From Azolla pinnata (Eukaryota; Streptophyta; Polypodiopsida; Salviniales; Salviniaceae): 48,700 nt of DNA. The position numbers and the translations under genes were made by a program. Location of the stretch: assembly GCA_037176905.1 (NCBI GenBank), contig JBBBWG010030555.1:1-48700 (forward strand), in the 5' to 3' direction. A model generated the notes under the pieces. The model did no database searches, was not told the origin of the DNA, and worked only from the letters and a program-made list of their open reading frames with translations. Positions 19,486 to 31,589 of this stretch are shown one piece after another. Positions within the stretch are counted from its first letter, which is position 1. Every line of letters starts with the position of its first letter.

Positions 19486-21700
19486 AATTCTCCCATATAT
19501 ATATATATTATATATATTGGTTCCTTCCTTTGGAGGGTTATAGTCCGATAAAAGCACTTACCGTTTTAACTTCTTGCCCTGTCTCATTAATCAAATTATT
19601 ACTATGATGATAATTATGATTGGGCGATGCGTTGTACTAGTCTTGTATTTTTGTGGCGTTTTGTAACTGTATGTATATATGCTTATATGGTCGTGCTCGT
19701 TCTCATGTATGTATGTATGTATGTATGCAATTGATGGTAGCCATCTAATGTTGGGAGATCTATTTGTGGGAGATCTATTTGCCATGTCATACCTATGTAG
19801 GGAGGGTCTACTAGTGCTGTCATCATGCATAACATTGGATGGATGGATGGAGGATGCAGCTCCATCATGCATCCATCCACTGAGTCATTTAGTCATTCAG
19901 TCATGGACACGGCGCGCAAGCTGAAGCAAGCAAAAGCAGGCAAACTCTCGAAGATCGATCGATCGATCGATCGATGGAGATGCGAGTGGAATGGAATGGA
20001 ATGTCCCCTCCCTCCCTCCCTCCCTATTATTAATCCATCGTAGACTGTAGCGGCGGCATGCATCTCACATTGTTGTTACATATATGTCTGTCGAGCCGAT
20101 GTATGTACCATCTGTCGAGGGATGGCGAGAGTGTGAGAGTCGAGAAAGAGGAGGAGAATGCACGCACGCACTGCACGCATGCAAGCACGCACACAGGCGC
20201 ATGTACCCGACTCCCAAAGAAGTAGGAGTGGGGAGTGTGATATTATTACGGATGGATGCATGGAAGGAAATGTTATGAGCCATGACAGACAATGTAATAT
20301 GTATGTATGTATGTGCGCGTGGCATCGATAATTGTATACAATTCATTGTTTTGTTGGAGAAAGGTATGCTTCGCCGCCGCCGCCACCACCACCTCCATCA
20401 TCATCCTAATCCTAATGCATTCATACATATACGTATATATCTTAATTACCATGGAATGGATGGATGCATCATGATGATGATGGTGGTGGCAACCCCTCCT
20501 TCCTTTGGCTCCATCCACCCATCACTCTTTCTCTCTAGCTTGTTGCTTGTTCTTGTCAAAGATTCTCGCCATATCATCTTCACACCCACCGTCGGCTCGG
20601 TTGCTTTCTTCTTTCTTCTTTCTTTTGCGCGAGATGGATCGTTCGATCGACTACATACATACATACATACTACTACTTACGGATGATAAAGAGAAGGGAA
20701 AGAGGCGCTGTTGCCAACATTTCATATGCATTCATTCATTCAGTCGTTCATTGTCCATATGCATGGTTGGTCCGACATGAAGAGCATGTATGTATGTATG
20801 TACATATCGATAAAATCCCCCCTCCGGGTGGGATCTCAACAAATTGATTCGTCAGGTTAAAGATTCACATGCAAATTGGTTGGTTGGTTCCTTTCGATTG
20901 ATGTGTGCAGGCAGCAAATACTATTTTTGCAATCCCCATACAACCAACTGATTCCGGATTCAGCTCCCGAACGAACAGAAAGCACGGGGTCATTCAGTTC
21001 AACCATTTATTACAATCGAAGACTTCTACGTTGTATGAAAAATGTTGAGACCTCGATTAAAAGTATGCTTCCTTTTTCCCACATTTTGGATTGAAGGCAT
21101 TTCGTTCGACAGTACCTCTGACTGCATACATCCGAGTTTGATATTTCCAAGGGGGCTTTGATGCATCCAAATCAAACACGAAACAAGGTCATGTTTCAAC
21201 AAGGTTAAGGGGAAGTCACTATTCAGAGTAAAGAGTTGGATCATTCTTTCCACGGGTGCTACCAAGAATTTTCGACAACGAAACAAACAGTCTTGTAACA
21301 CCAAATAAAAGACTAGGGATTGATGCTTTGCTAAGAGAATGCGCTTCATTCAATCTTCAAGTTGCGTACCAGTACCTTGAGGAAATGCAGATACCTCCTC
21401 AACTGTAGAAGATTTAAAACCAAAAATAGCAAATAAACAAAACTTTCTAGAAAGCATCACAATGCAGCCAAAGGTCATCGCCACAGCTACGGTTATGGCT
21501 CATATATTATTATTATATAATACCATCCATCATATTAACAGCAATTCACCACTGTATCAAGTCGTACCCAATCAGTATTTCTCATAACGCAGCTGAATCA
21601 ATGTATCCTCATCTGAAGAGAAGTTGAATTACATGGCCTCCATACACAAGCGTGTATGTTGGTGATGCTGCAGTTTGACAATCACAAATTCGGGAGCTTA
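19486..21700. other. Gene-free stretch with tetranucleotide repeats; right part is downstream of the transporter gene
   Basis: There is a TA run at 19497-19517, (ATGT)n at about 19706-19728, GGATGGAT at 19838-19850, (GATC)n at about 19952-19975, CCCTCCCT at 20008-20024 and (CATA)n at 20653-20670. From about 20.9 kb the sequence has fewer repeats and probably includes the 3' untranslated region of the minus-strand transporter gene. No other gene was found. Confidence 0.55.
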
Positions 21701-21706
21701 CTTGTT

Positions 21707-24700
21707 CTATGCTTGCTGTACAGCTAGTGCAGGTGGTTGATCACGGGAAACCGGAAGCATCAAGTATATATCATGTATTTCAGCTTGAGATACAGCCCCT
21801 GAATCCTTATCCATGGCATAGCAAATGTAGATTGTGTCGATAATATTATCCAGAACTTCGTTGAAGAGGATGAATAATATAAACAGAGACATCCATGCAA
21901 AGAATGTAATGTAATATGCAGCTCCACCTGCATCCGTTGCTGTCTTCAATATGGCACATACCTGGCAACCAATGTAAATCAATATAGAAAAAAAGGACAG
22001 GTTCGATTTAATGGCCGGCATGGCACCTAAACTTCGAAAAGTTTAATGCCGTTGTCCAAAATTTCTACATAAAAAGCACTACCGGCTTTGAATGAACAAA
22101 GACGAATGTCATAAACAAATGAACAAAGACGAAATTCAACTTCTACTTGCATCATGAAAGAAAGAGCACTCATAAGGTAAGAAGCCAGAAGAGCAGGGTA
22201 ACAACTTTCAGATAAAATTTCTCTCGAGTGAATCAAAACATCACATTAGGACACTCAATAGCCTGGTAAAACATGAAAATGCATTTCAAATTCGTTGAAG
22301 ATATAAAATGCGCTGATACAAACTAGTCATGATCATAGGAACATTACTTGCCACAAGAAGAATAGGTCCCTCCTTAAAATGTCATCTTTATTATGTATTT
22401 AATGCATAAATCACCAGAAGAATTGTCAACGCAAGTTCATTATAAAATCCATCTTATGTGGAAAAATCTAGGAAGGGTGGAGCTTTAATCACAACTTTTT
22501 ATAGCTAAAAAATTGCTCCTGACAAAAGTTGACATTTGTAGCAATTGATTTATGGGCTTTTCCATTAGTACTAGGTAGCAATACAGGGACTTTTCCATGG
22601 TGTGTACCAAGGGCAGAATAATGGCGAAACAGAACAAAAATATTTCCCATTGCATATTATACAAAAAGACATCCTTGTCCAGAAAGCAAAATGGAAAATC
22701 ACCAGCCAGCAGTAAGGTTCCATGAAGCAGGAAAGATTGAAGTGATCTATACATGTACGTATTTTCAAATGGTTTGGAGTGGGTAGCCTCCGAGCCCATT
22801 AGAAAAGGTCAAGCCTAAGTCCACCCTACTATTAGCACAAGTAACCATCATAAAACTGCTCAAGCCACTTAAGCTTGGGACCTAGACCATGGATTGTCAG
22901 CTTGACCCACAGCTCCGTTGACTCCAGAGTTACAGTTTCAGACACCTAGTGATACTTGTTACAGGTGCGGAATCAAGTGCATGGAAGCTATCAAAGCCAA
23001 GCGACATCAGATTCATGATATTGTGTCTATCAAAGCAGGTACCATTCGTTAGATGTATTTTGAAACTGTTCACACCAGATTTTTATGGATTTAATGGTTG
23101 CAGTCCCAAAACAAGGAAGATGCAATACTTTCTAACATATAAAATTAAGGAAAACGACCTATAGTACGTACTGTGGATACTAAGCTTCAACTATAAACTC
23201 TCTTTACATGTCTATATAGAGAGGAGTTCTTGAAGTTAGATCTACTAATAGAGCATCCTGTCAGGCTCGTGCTATCAGAAACTAAACTCAGTACCTGGTG
23301 GTCAACAATTGATAAAAAAATCTATCAGATCATTTTTGAGGTTTCATGGGTGCTCTTCTCATTATATGAATTACTAATTCAGCCTAAATGTTCCTGTCAA
23401 GAGTGGCCAGTGTGCAAAGGTAATCAATCCGGAAAATTCACGTTCAATTCAGAGGGTTGATGGAACCAGAATTTTAGGATTAAATTAAATGGCTGCACAG
23501 AATGAGAGAGAACCAAATGCATATATTGAGGGTGCAAAAAACTTTACAAAAAATGAACTAAGAAAATAGGAATCAATATATACGTATCATTTATTAATTA
23601 CCAATTATTAGAGATACGATCTTACCGCAATTGCATACAAAACCGAGATAACAAAGGCCATCCCTGCTAATAGACGAGTCGATATCACCTCCACAAACAC
23701 CGGAGATAAAAGATTGCGCTTTAGAAGGTCATAAGACATTCTGGCAGAATTACAATAACTTTCTCCAGTTATCGCTGCAAAATTGATCGTAAACTTGTTG
23801 AGAAACTCAATTACAACAAGCACAAAATTGACACAGCAACGGAGAATGATGAAGAAGAATCCTTGCTGCCGTGAATCCTGTGCACTGTCAACTGCCGCTC
23901 GTATTGCACGCACAAATACAAGTACAAGTCCTGCAAATGAGACTGTGCCAAACGATGGTCCAAATGCATGCCTGCAACCATAATGTCACTTTTAAGATTC
24001 ATTATCATAAACCACCCTCAGAGCACCTCAAGAAAACAGATGGATAAATGCTTACTTCAGAGCACGCCTAATGTTCCCTTCAAGAGGCGAACCTGGAACT
24101 GCAAAGTACCATTGTGCAGCTGTGCTGCTGATCACATAAACCTGGGCCTCTATCGCCAGTAATATAGACCAGAATATAGTGAAGATCGTCAGAACATAAT
24201 ATGCTGGGACCCATGCTTCAGTGGCCCAACTGCAACAGTCTGTGGCAGCTTCTCCTTCACAATATAATCCTGTTGTAGGAACTATTGTACCATTCATGTA
24301 GGCATAGATCAAGAACACTATGAAAGGGGCAAGATAGATCAGAAGAACGACCGACAAGATGGGTAAGATGAGCAGAAGTACCCAATTGACTAAAAGTGCT
24401 TGAGCGGCAGTCTGCATTACTCTTATTGTCAGTTCAATCCGATGCCAGTTTGAGTACATTATCCATACAAAAATTCCACATAGTAAGAACACAAATACAA
24501 AGACTGCAATCTGTGCGGCAAGGCTGAAGGCCTCTCCGCACTCAGCTGATAAATTGCAAGCGACAAACCAGAAAATGTTCAGAAATGCTGGTATAACAAT
24601 AAAGAATGGCAGACAGGCATATACAAACTGCTTAGCAAAAGCCTTCAACAGCCAAAGGAAGCCAAAAAGTAGAGGAACACTCAAGACTATTGTCATTATC

Positions 24701-25218
24701 AGGGTCCACACCAAAATTGTGATTAGTGAACCAGTAGTGAAGGATTGGATTAATTTGCTCTGTACCATAATGCCTACCGAGTTTGGTATTACCCTCCTAT
24801 ACAGGATGTTGCTTTCACCATTAAATATTTTCGTACGTTCCCAGTTGGTTGTTAACTCAAGATCTGCTTTTAATGAACTTCTTCCATAGGCAGAATATGT
24901 TGAACATAACCCAGATGAACTATTGTATAATGCAGAATCGGACAGTCCATAATCAGTATTGTGATTGATGATGGCAAATATCCCCCATGCAATGCTAGCA
25001 AGAGTAAGAAAAACGAAGATCACAATAAACACCACATCTCGATATGGTCGTGGATCGTGTATATAGCCAAATCCAGGATAGTAAAGCAAATTTGGTGATG
25101 GACTATGTGCTTCAGCAACTTGCTCCTCATCTAGGCCCTCTGAACTTTTCAACAAAGGCTCTTGAATTGCTTTTGAGCTTCCCATGCCTATATCAGTTGG
25201 TGTAGATTCTGGATCCAT
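21707..25218 (-). CDS. Choline transporter-like (CTL/SLC44 family) membrane protein, three exons, intact
   Basis: This is a multipass membrane protein of the choline transporter-like family (Pfam PF04515). Members in animals and plants are linked to choline transport or membrane lipid homeostasis; the substrate of this protein is not shown. Exons on the minus strand are 25218-24056, 23971-23626 and 21961-21707, with GT-AG introns of 84 and 1664 bp, giving 587 residues without a stop. Exon 1 has a short acidic cytosolic start, SPSPNLLYYPGFGYIHDPRP (39-58), a first membrane helix at about 61-84, and further helices near 165-191, 199-222, 231-255, 273-308 and 338-364. Exons 2 and 3 add AFGPSFGTVSFAGLVL, the C-rich helix FFFIILRCCVNFVLVV, STRLLAGMAFVISVLYAIAV, and VLDNIIDTIYICYAMDKDSG with a short tail. 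These C-terminal motifs fit plant members. The ATG at 25218 opens the longest frame and gives the usual length. Confidence 0.92.
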
Positions 25219-26200
25219 TATGTTTTAAGGTACAACCTTAATTTGCATCTATAATCTGGTAACACAGAAAGTAACAACTACAAAATGAGGCAACTATTTA
25301 AGGTGAGGTTAAATAAATCGGCAGCCAAGCACATTCCATAAAACAGATGCTGGATGTGTATGGTTTCTGTTCTCTATTTGGCATTTGTATTTAAGTCTTT
25401 GATAGTACAACCAAAACACTTGTTACTTATCCATCAGAGTCATCAAAGTGCCGAATGAGAATAAATGATTCTATGTAGGCGAATTGTCTCAATTTTGATT
25501 ACTTCTACTGATTTTGCACACGAAGGTATTATGTTGTGTGGTTGTATTGATGTACCGGGTGACTCCTTACTTGCACATAGAACTAAAATAAAACGTTCAT
25601 CTAAGATTGACAATTTATGATATCAACCAATATACATATTAACGCTGCTTATTCTTATAACGCATAGCAGGCCAGCCACATGCTTATGCTCTTCAAATAT
25701 CACATAAATCAGGAAAAGGAACAGTGATAACTATGCATGCGCTGTATAGCCATTCATTCTAACGAACAAAAACAAAACACAATTGCAATATGCTCCTCCA
25801 GCAGTAAAGCTTGTGCATTATTTTATATTTCCCAAGGTTTAAAAGGTTTTGGAGAGTTAGGATCGGTATCAATGGGGGCTACTCTACTTAGCTACGTGTC
25901 TGATAAATTACGTACAGAATGGAACCTTATTGTATCATATTAATCCACTGGAAGAACAAGGTTCGGATTCACATGAACAATCCAAGCAGAATCTCGCTCT
26001 CATAGCAGAAATGTGTGCAGGAATTCATCTTACTTGGAAGGGGAGAGCGCGACGAGCGTCAACGCTGGAGAAGCCGCAGACTGCTTCAGTTTTACTCTGT
26101 TCTATATTCTAGTGACAACCTGGCGCCATTCATTTGGTTTGGGGGACAAAGAAAGAACTGGCGCTCTCCTACTACACTCAAGTGAGTCAGTTATTTAACA
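25219..26200. other. Upstream side of the transporter gene, no further gene seen
   Basis: Short frames only. It probably contains the 5' leader and promoter of the minus-strand transporter, but no element stands out. Confidence 0.45.
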
Positions 26201-27310
26201 TTTAATTGGATTACGTGGATCCATTAACCCACCTTTTGTTGTTGATCAACAGTGCACACATATATATTGCTTCCTTTGGCATGTTCTAAATTTGCTCGTC
26301 TCTGGATTTGGATATTACCTTGTCACATGATTATGTGCATATGATGCAACTTTATAACTCAAGTGTTGTAACTATTGTCCTTAATGGGCTTTTGTTGGCC
26401 ACATTGGGTTAGATGTGGATTGTGGTGCATTGACTTACTTGATACCTCAAGTAGGTATTATCCAAGAAACATGTTCACTCTGCCTTGAGTTACTCAATCC
26501 ACATGGGAGGTGCGAATTTAGAATAAAATGTTCACAGTGGCAAGTTGCAAAACAGGCGGTTCAATCCACATGACAGCAGGTCCGGGTAGTGCAAAAAGTA
26601 AGATTGGGTGGGCTTATTCTAGTGTTTTGTTCATAAAGCATTGCATGGTCGAGCCCAAAGCTCCACAATGGTGGGAGAAGAATGCACTCGAGCTTCAAGA
26701 CTTATAAAGAGTTTGGAAGCATCTATGAGCCAGGAAAATAGACATGAGAGTAATAACTTTGATTTGGTTGGCTACCCACAATACATTGGCAGTTGGGGAA
26801 TGGATGGCTGTGATGCGTAGAAATGTTGTATGTAGTAGATGAATGGTGGAGATAGAATTGCAAAGACATTGCCTATGGGATTGTCTTCATTCTAAAGCAG
26901 TGTGGATAAGAATTATGTGGATTTTGATGATATTTACAGAAAGAACAATGTTTACTTGGGGTGTTGCGCTATAGGCAGCTAACAAAGTGGTCACGTTTCT
27001 ACACGTCATAGATGCTCAAGATTGTAAGGACCTAGGAGTGCTACTAGAGGATAACACTACGGAAAGCAACCTCATGAACATTTGGGAAACTATAAAGAGA
27101 ATTATAGCTCAGTTTACAAAAAGAAGACAATGACTCTCGAATGAAGTAAAACAAACTTTGGATCCAACTTTAAGATAAAGAGCTAGTTTGAGAGACTCTC
27201 AACAACAGACACGAGAAACTATGGTCGAGAAAGGAGTAAAGGCATCTGCTATAGAGCAAATCTTAAAGGGGATTGAGGAATCGATGATTGCAATGGTCAA
27301 GAAGACAAAG
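26201..27310. other. Unassigned, probably decayed retroelement sequence
   Basis: No recognisable domain. It precedes a gypsy protease remnant in the same orientation, so part of it may be decayed gag. This is inferred from position only. Confidence 0.35.
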
Positions 27311-27319
27311 GACTAACCA

Positions 27320-27840
27320 AGTAGCCCCGAGTATGGAGATCGGTTGTGCATTTGGTTATCGTAGGTGGGCAACCGGTCGCAGGTATCTTGATAGATAGAG
27401 GATCCGGTGTGAATATAATTAGTCTGACGGTCTGTCAATAGATCGGGATTACAAAGTAAGACTCATGCAAGTTTTGGCTGCTCATGGCTAACGAAAGCTC
27501 AGTTCAGCCGATCGGAATGATCCCAAACTTGGAAATGGCCATGCAAGGGCACGTATTTACCATTTCCGTAATGATTATGGGCTTTCTGCACAAGGGGCAA
27601 ATATTGTATTATTGGGTCGACCACGGTTACGGATGACGCGATTGAAGCATGATTGATTGAAGAATGTACTCACATTTCGGCGAGGCGGATGGAAGGTTCG
27701 TATTTATACACCATGGGGCATGCACCAGACAAGGCTCTAGCATTGGTACATGCGGAAAGCGTTAACATGCTAGAGGGCCTCATGGAAGAGGAGGCCGAAA
27801 CCTATCTCCAGGAGAATTTGGACTTTGGTCTCCTTATATG
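27320..27840 (+). pseudogene. Ty3/gypsy aspartic protease remnant
   Basis: With frame changes the translation reads VHLVIVGGQPVAGILIDRGS followed by GVNIIS, where LID-x-GSGVN is the retroviral-type aspartic protease active site (the usual Gly after Asp is Arg here). It continues with SSVQPIGMIPNLEMAMQGHV, FTISVMIMGF, and in another frame LLGRPRLRMTRLKHD and NVLTFRRGGWKV, the flap and C-terminal part of plant gypsy proteases. Stops occur after the active site and after LKHD. The 62-codon frame 27653-27841 is a shadow of this region. No RT follows, so the element is truncated. Confidence 0.75.
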
Positions 27841-28436
27841 AAATCGATGTGATAATGTCTCGTCTTGTTGATCAAACATATAAGTGTCAATCGGCAGATC
27901 TACACCGGTACCATAATCTACCAACCCCACTTCAAGCAACAAGGAGTGAAAAACTAGCTTTGTACGTGACGCCATCAATATGACATACCACCACTTCTCA
28001 TTATGCAATACAAGTTGGAAGATGGCCTGCATTACATAACAATAGAATGTCAGCTGCATCAGAGCAATATTGTTTAAGAATAGTATACTTCGAATATAAT
28101 ATATTACATGTGTATCCTATGTTCACAATGAGATGGTAGATGAAAGTCCCCTCCTTGGAACTACAAATTCGTATGGATTCAATCATCGTATAGCCATTGT
28201 TCTATATTGATGGAACATTGTGACACCTTAGCCATAACATCTTTATACTATCTAACATCGAAGACATACATGTTGAATTTTCGAAAGCTAGCTTAATGAT
28301 GTTTTGGATAATTCCATAATACTCTTGCTCTAGTCTATTCTCCCCCTCATACGTATCGATCACTCCACAATTCAATGTATACTTGTTTTGATCAATGGTT
28401 TTAGAGCGATAATGTGTGTCGTCCCATCAAATTGCA
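27841..28436. other. Unassigned sequence
   Basis: Two short minus-strand frames (28059-27802 and 28186-28001) have no family I recognise. Nothing else is supported. Confidence 0.35.
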
Positions 28437-28808
28437 TTATAATATGTGCACTACTTCATTAATAAAAATGAGTTTCAGAAGCAATATAATTATAAGTATT
28501 AGTTGTAAATTAAGGTTTATGTTTAGGGTATAACATACTATAGGACTGCAATCCCTAGCATATTCCCACTCATCTTGCATTGTTGATGCACGATGCTCAA
28601 ACCGATCCACTTTGTCCAAGTACCCCTGCACCCATTCTGTCGTGATAGTCTGCGGAAACTCGATGATGTTGTGGCTTGGAAGTGGCACACGTCGACCATG
28701 TTCACGACGAATGTGGGCACGCTCATGCTTGATGGATAGATGGGCCTCGTGATACCTGTCCACCCAAGCTCTCATAACTTGCATGTTCAAAATACAAAAG
28801 CTCTTCAA
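28437..28808 (-). CDS. Unrecognised 123 aa ORF, possibly transposon-derived
   Basis: The frame is rich in charged residues in its first two thirds (ERAHIRREHGRRVPLPSHN, VQGYLDKVDRFEHRASTMQ) and ends in low-complexity Leu/Asn/Ile. I recognise no domain. It sits among retroelement fragments, lacks clear splice sites and may be a fragment of a plant transposon protein. A real short gene cannot be excluded. Confidence 0.2.
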   Translation of the reverse strand: MKSFCILNMQVMRAWVDRYHEAHLSIKHERAHIRREHGRRVPLPSHNIIEFPQTITTEWVQGYLDKVDRFEHRASTMQDEWEYARDCSPIVCYTLNINLNLQLILIIILLLKLIFINEVVHIL

Positions 28809-28959
28809 TTTCGAAAGAAACTCCTACACTAAACTGATAGACTAGCCCATCCCTTGAAGAGGGAGACAATTAAACGCGAAACCCTAAAGGGTGGGGCAAC
28901 CATGAATCGGCCTCGTATGAATATTATGAGATGAATATCAGGCTCTCTTGGATCAACCT

Positions 28960-29276
28960 ATAATATAAATAGGTTTCGAACCTATAACGTTATCTATAAA
29001 GTCAATTGTTTTAACCGATTGATCAGATATAAGATCATAATATTTTATATAAATATATAAAAATTTTAGAAAGTTCTATAACTTTCTTGAAGCTTTCGCA
29101 TGCATCTGCCTCTACTTGCATGTAGGACCGTCATCTAGTCCTAGAATTGTATAAATACAGGGGTTCACCACCAGTTATGGAATCAATACTCAGTTTCATC
29201 TATGTTTTTCTCAATTATCTCTTCTCCCCTTGCCTAGCTCTGTCCGACTTTTCTATATCTATTTGCGATAGTTTGT
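28960..29276 (+). mobile_element. 5' LTR region of a chromovirus, with degenerate heat-shock-element array and TATA box
   Basis: It matches the LTR fragment at 6767-6898 in several blocks and shares its 3' end CTATTTGCGATAG. It contains a run of GAA/TTC units in one register (29064-29096), then TTGTATAAATACAGGGG at about 29148, a good TATA box, about 50 bp downstream. A gag frame starts at 29304. The 5' end of the LTR is not fixed. Confidence 0.6.
29064..29096. promoter_or_regulatory. Degenerate heat-shock-element array upstream of the LTR TATA box
   Basis: Units at 29069 (GAA), 29074 (TTC), 29084 (TTC) and 29089 (GAA) are intact. Units at 29064 (TTT), 29079 (TAA) and 29094 (TTT) are one base away. 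Spacing is exactly five bases throughout. Confidence 0.55.
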
Positions 29277-29303
29277 TCACCTTCCCATTTCCCAAGCCTT
29301 AGC

Positions 29304-29960
29304 ATGTTAGATTCTATCGAGAGATTCAATCAACTTATGGAAACCATGCATTAACTTCAACTTGAGAATAACAACCTTCAAGAATTGTTATGAAAACTTA
29401 AAGCGGGAATGCCGATGGAACTCGCAGAGAAAGAAAAAACCAACTTTCCTGCTCCATCAACAAATCCTTTCCCTATAGAGTGTGGTCCCTCATAAACCCT
29501 TTCTCTGACTCCACTCCACCCCACTACAAGCTTAGAGCCTAGGGTTAGGTTTCCTGACAACTTTGATGGCATGAAGGCACACTTTCGCAGGTTCATAAAT
29601 CAGATCAATATTATTATCCAACTACAGCCCCAACAATATTCGGATGAATTTCATCAAGTTGGTGTCATTGAGACCCTTCTCTCAGGAATTGCGTAAGCGT
29701 GGTTCACACCACTGGTGGAAACATCATCACCACTTCTACAAAACTTTCTTGCCTTTTTGGTAGAGTTCGAAGCGATATTTTGGGATACGGACCAACGTCG
29801 AACAACCGTCATCAAACTCTATTCGGTACATCAAGGTATGCGTCTGGTGTTCGTCTATGTCTCTAAATTTCGACAATTAGCATGATATATTCAGTGTAAT
29901 GACCAAACACTTTGCAACCATTTTTTTCGGGGCCTTCGAAGCGATGTCCATTAAAAACTA
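29304..29960 (+). pseudogene. Chromovirus gag remnant
   Basis: A single reading frame runs from the ATG at 29304 with five in-frame stops and no shift. Recognisable pieces are MLDSIERFNQLMETMH, VRFPDNFDGMKAHFRRFINQ, the QPQQYSDEFHQVGVIETLLS region, AWFTPLVETSSPLLQNFLAF, FEAIFWDTDQRRTTVIKLY and FRGLRSDV, the usual order in Ty3/gypsy chromovirus Gag. The stops read as CAA to TAA, CGA to TGA and similar changes. The frame ends before the zinc knuckle, and a CT microsatellite follows. Confidence 0.85.
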
Positions 29961-30039
29961 TATATAAGACTATGTAAGTCAAGCTTGTATATTGGCTGTC
30001 TTATGTTGTTGTTCATTTGTAAATATAAAGTATACTTTG

Positions 30040-30041
<2 letters not shown>

Positions 30042-30101
<60 letters not shown>
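30042..30101. repeat. (CT)n microsatellite, 60 bp
   Basis: An uninterrupted 30-unit CT run, the longest dinucleotide repeat in the window. Confidence 0.95.
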
Positions 30102-30104
<3 letters not shown>

Positions 30105-30639
30105 CATCTTCTATGACTCCTCTCATTGCACAAAGTATCACATTTGAAGCTCTATAGCTTAAGATCCTACTCTTTCTTACTACTCATTATCCTCCTTCAC
30201 GTACTTCTCTTTTTCAAGCATATTATACAAATGTTGTAGTTTTGTTTTGCCTGCTAACCTTACTCTAATAGAGCTATTGTCAGATGAGCCACGCTGGAAG
30301 AGGATGTGGTTAGGACCATGGGACCATGATTAGAGACCGTAATGTAGCCATGGTCCTCTAGATAAGGCATTTCATTCCATATCAAGGGAGTTGTATGGTT
30401 AATACGTATTGGGCAATGTCCTACAGGCGTGCCAAGTGTTGTCATTCTTGATGTGGATAGGTGGTCAAAAGTGGGTGTGTGTACTGAGAAAAGGAAAACC
30501 CTAGCCTAAGATGTATAAAAAGTCCTTCTGGCCATAATGAAGGCCATCAAATCGTTTTCCTCTTGTTGACTCTATTTCACACCACTCTCCCTTCTCTCCC
30601 CCTTATTGGTGACCCTAGGACCAAGCCACCATCAAAGCT
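30102..30639. other. Unassigned; possible LTR fragment with TATA box
   Basis: A TGTATAAAAAGTCC motif at about 30510 followed by GGCCATAATGAAGGCC resembles the promoter part of an LTR. No partner copy was seen. Confidence 0.3.
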
Positions 30640-31065
30640 TGTAATAGGTCTCCACTTTTGAATATCCTCTGATATCCCATTTGCCTTGGGAATAAGATAG
30701 TTGATTAACCCTTCTGACTTTAAATTTGACATTTTCCAATAGTATCCAAGTCCCTTGTCAACATATCCCAATATTTCTTATACAATCTGGTTGTTAAACC
30801 ATCCATTCTTGGACACTTATTTTCAACCAATGATTGCAAAGCATTCTCAATCTCTAATAGTGTTAATGGTAGGATCAATACTTCCATCCAAGTTGGATTT
30901 CTTGCCACACTTTTTCCCTATAATATATTATAACGTCAACTAACATAGGCTCTTCTATCAACAAATCAACATAAAACCTCATTGCAATTTCCCTCTAACC
31001 ATTTGGGTTTATTTCCAATTCCCCATACCCGTTCTTAAGACAAGGGACTACATTTAAAGCTTTCA
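30640..31065 (-). pseudogene. LINE (non-LTR) reverse transcriptase remnant
   Basis: On the minus strand, LTLLEIENALQSLVENKCPR followed by MDGLTTRLYKKYWDML and then EGLINYLIPKANGISEDIQK plus WRPIT are the conserved first blocks of the L1-type LINE reverse transcriptase (N-K-C-P-G-x-D-G, Y-K-K-x-W, L-I-P-K, W-R-P-I-T). The usual Gly in K-C-P-G is Arg. A stop separates the two open pieces and neither end of the element is present. Confidence 0.8.
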
Positions 31066-31480
31066 TTTACTCTATACCATGAAAACATTGACTGATATAA
31101 TTTTGATGTGACGTTATAATAATAGAATTGGTTGCAATAACTATTGTCCAATTAATCATTATCAAACATAACATACAATAAGTTTTGTTGAGTGGCAAAC
31201 TCAACTCTATGTAGAGAATTTAGCTAGAATTAGATTTTCATGCATTGATAAGCCGGTCGCCTTTCAGGCACTTGGTTAGTTGACCAAGTTAGATGGACAT
31301 TGAAGCTGCCTATGACATGTACTTATGACAGGAATCTTTAAGGCGGCCATATAAGACCCCTTTAAAGCAGTTTTGTATGGTTAAACAAAACAATCAAACT
31401 TCTAGCCTTCAATATTTTTCTATCCATCTCTAATCTTTGTACTCATAGCTTCTGCAAGAGAAGCATTCCTTGCTTCTTTA
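31066..31480. other. Unassigned sequence
   Basis: No gene, repeat array or transposon protein recognised. Confidence 0.4.
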
Positions 31481-31589
31481 CAAATTTGCTCTCAAATTGT
31501 AGTTATATCTATTGCCCCTACTCTAGTAATAGCAAGTATCAAGTTAAAATTATCAACAAAAAGAATCGTGCATTAACAATATTTTGCTT

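Noticed and set aside
24554-24889. 111 aa plus-strand frame
   Set aside because: Antisense shadow of exon 1 of the choline transporter-like gene.
30577-31065. Two short minus-strand frames as separate small genes
   Set aside because: Together they match consecutive conserved blocks of a LINE reverse transcriptase, separated by a stop.
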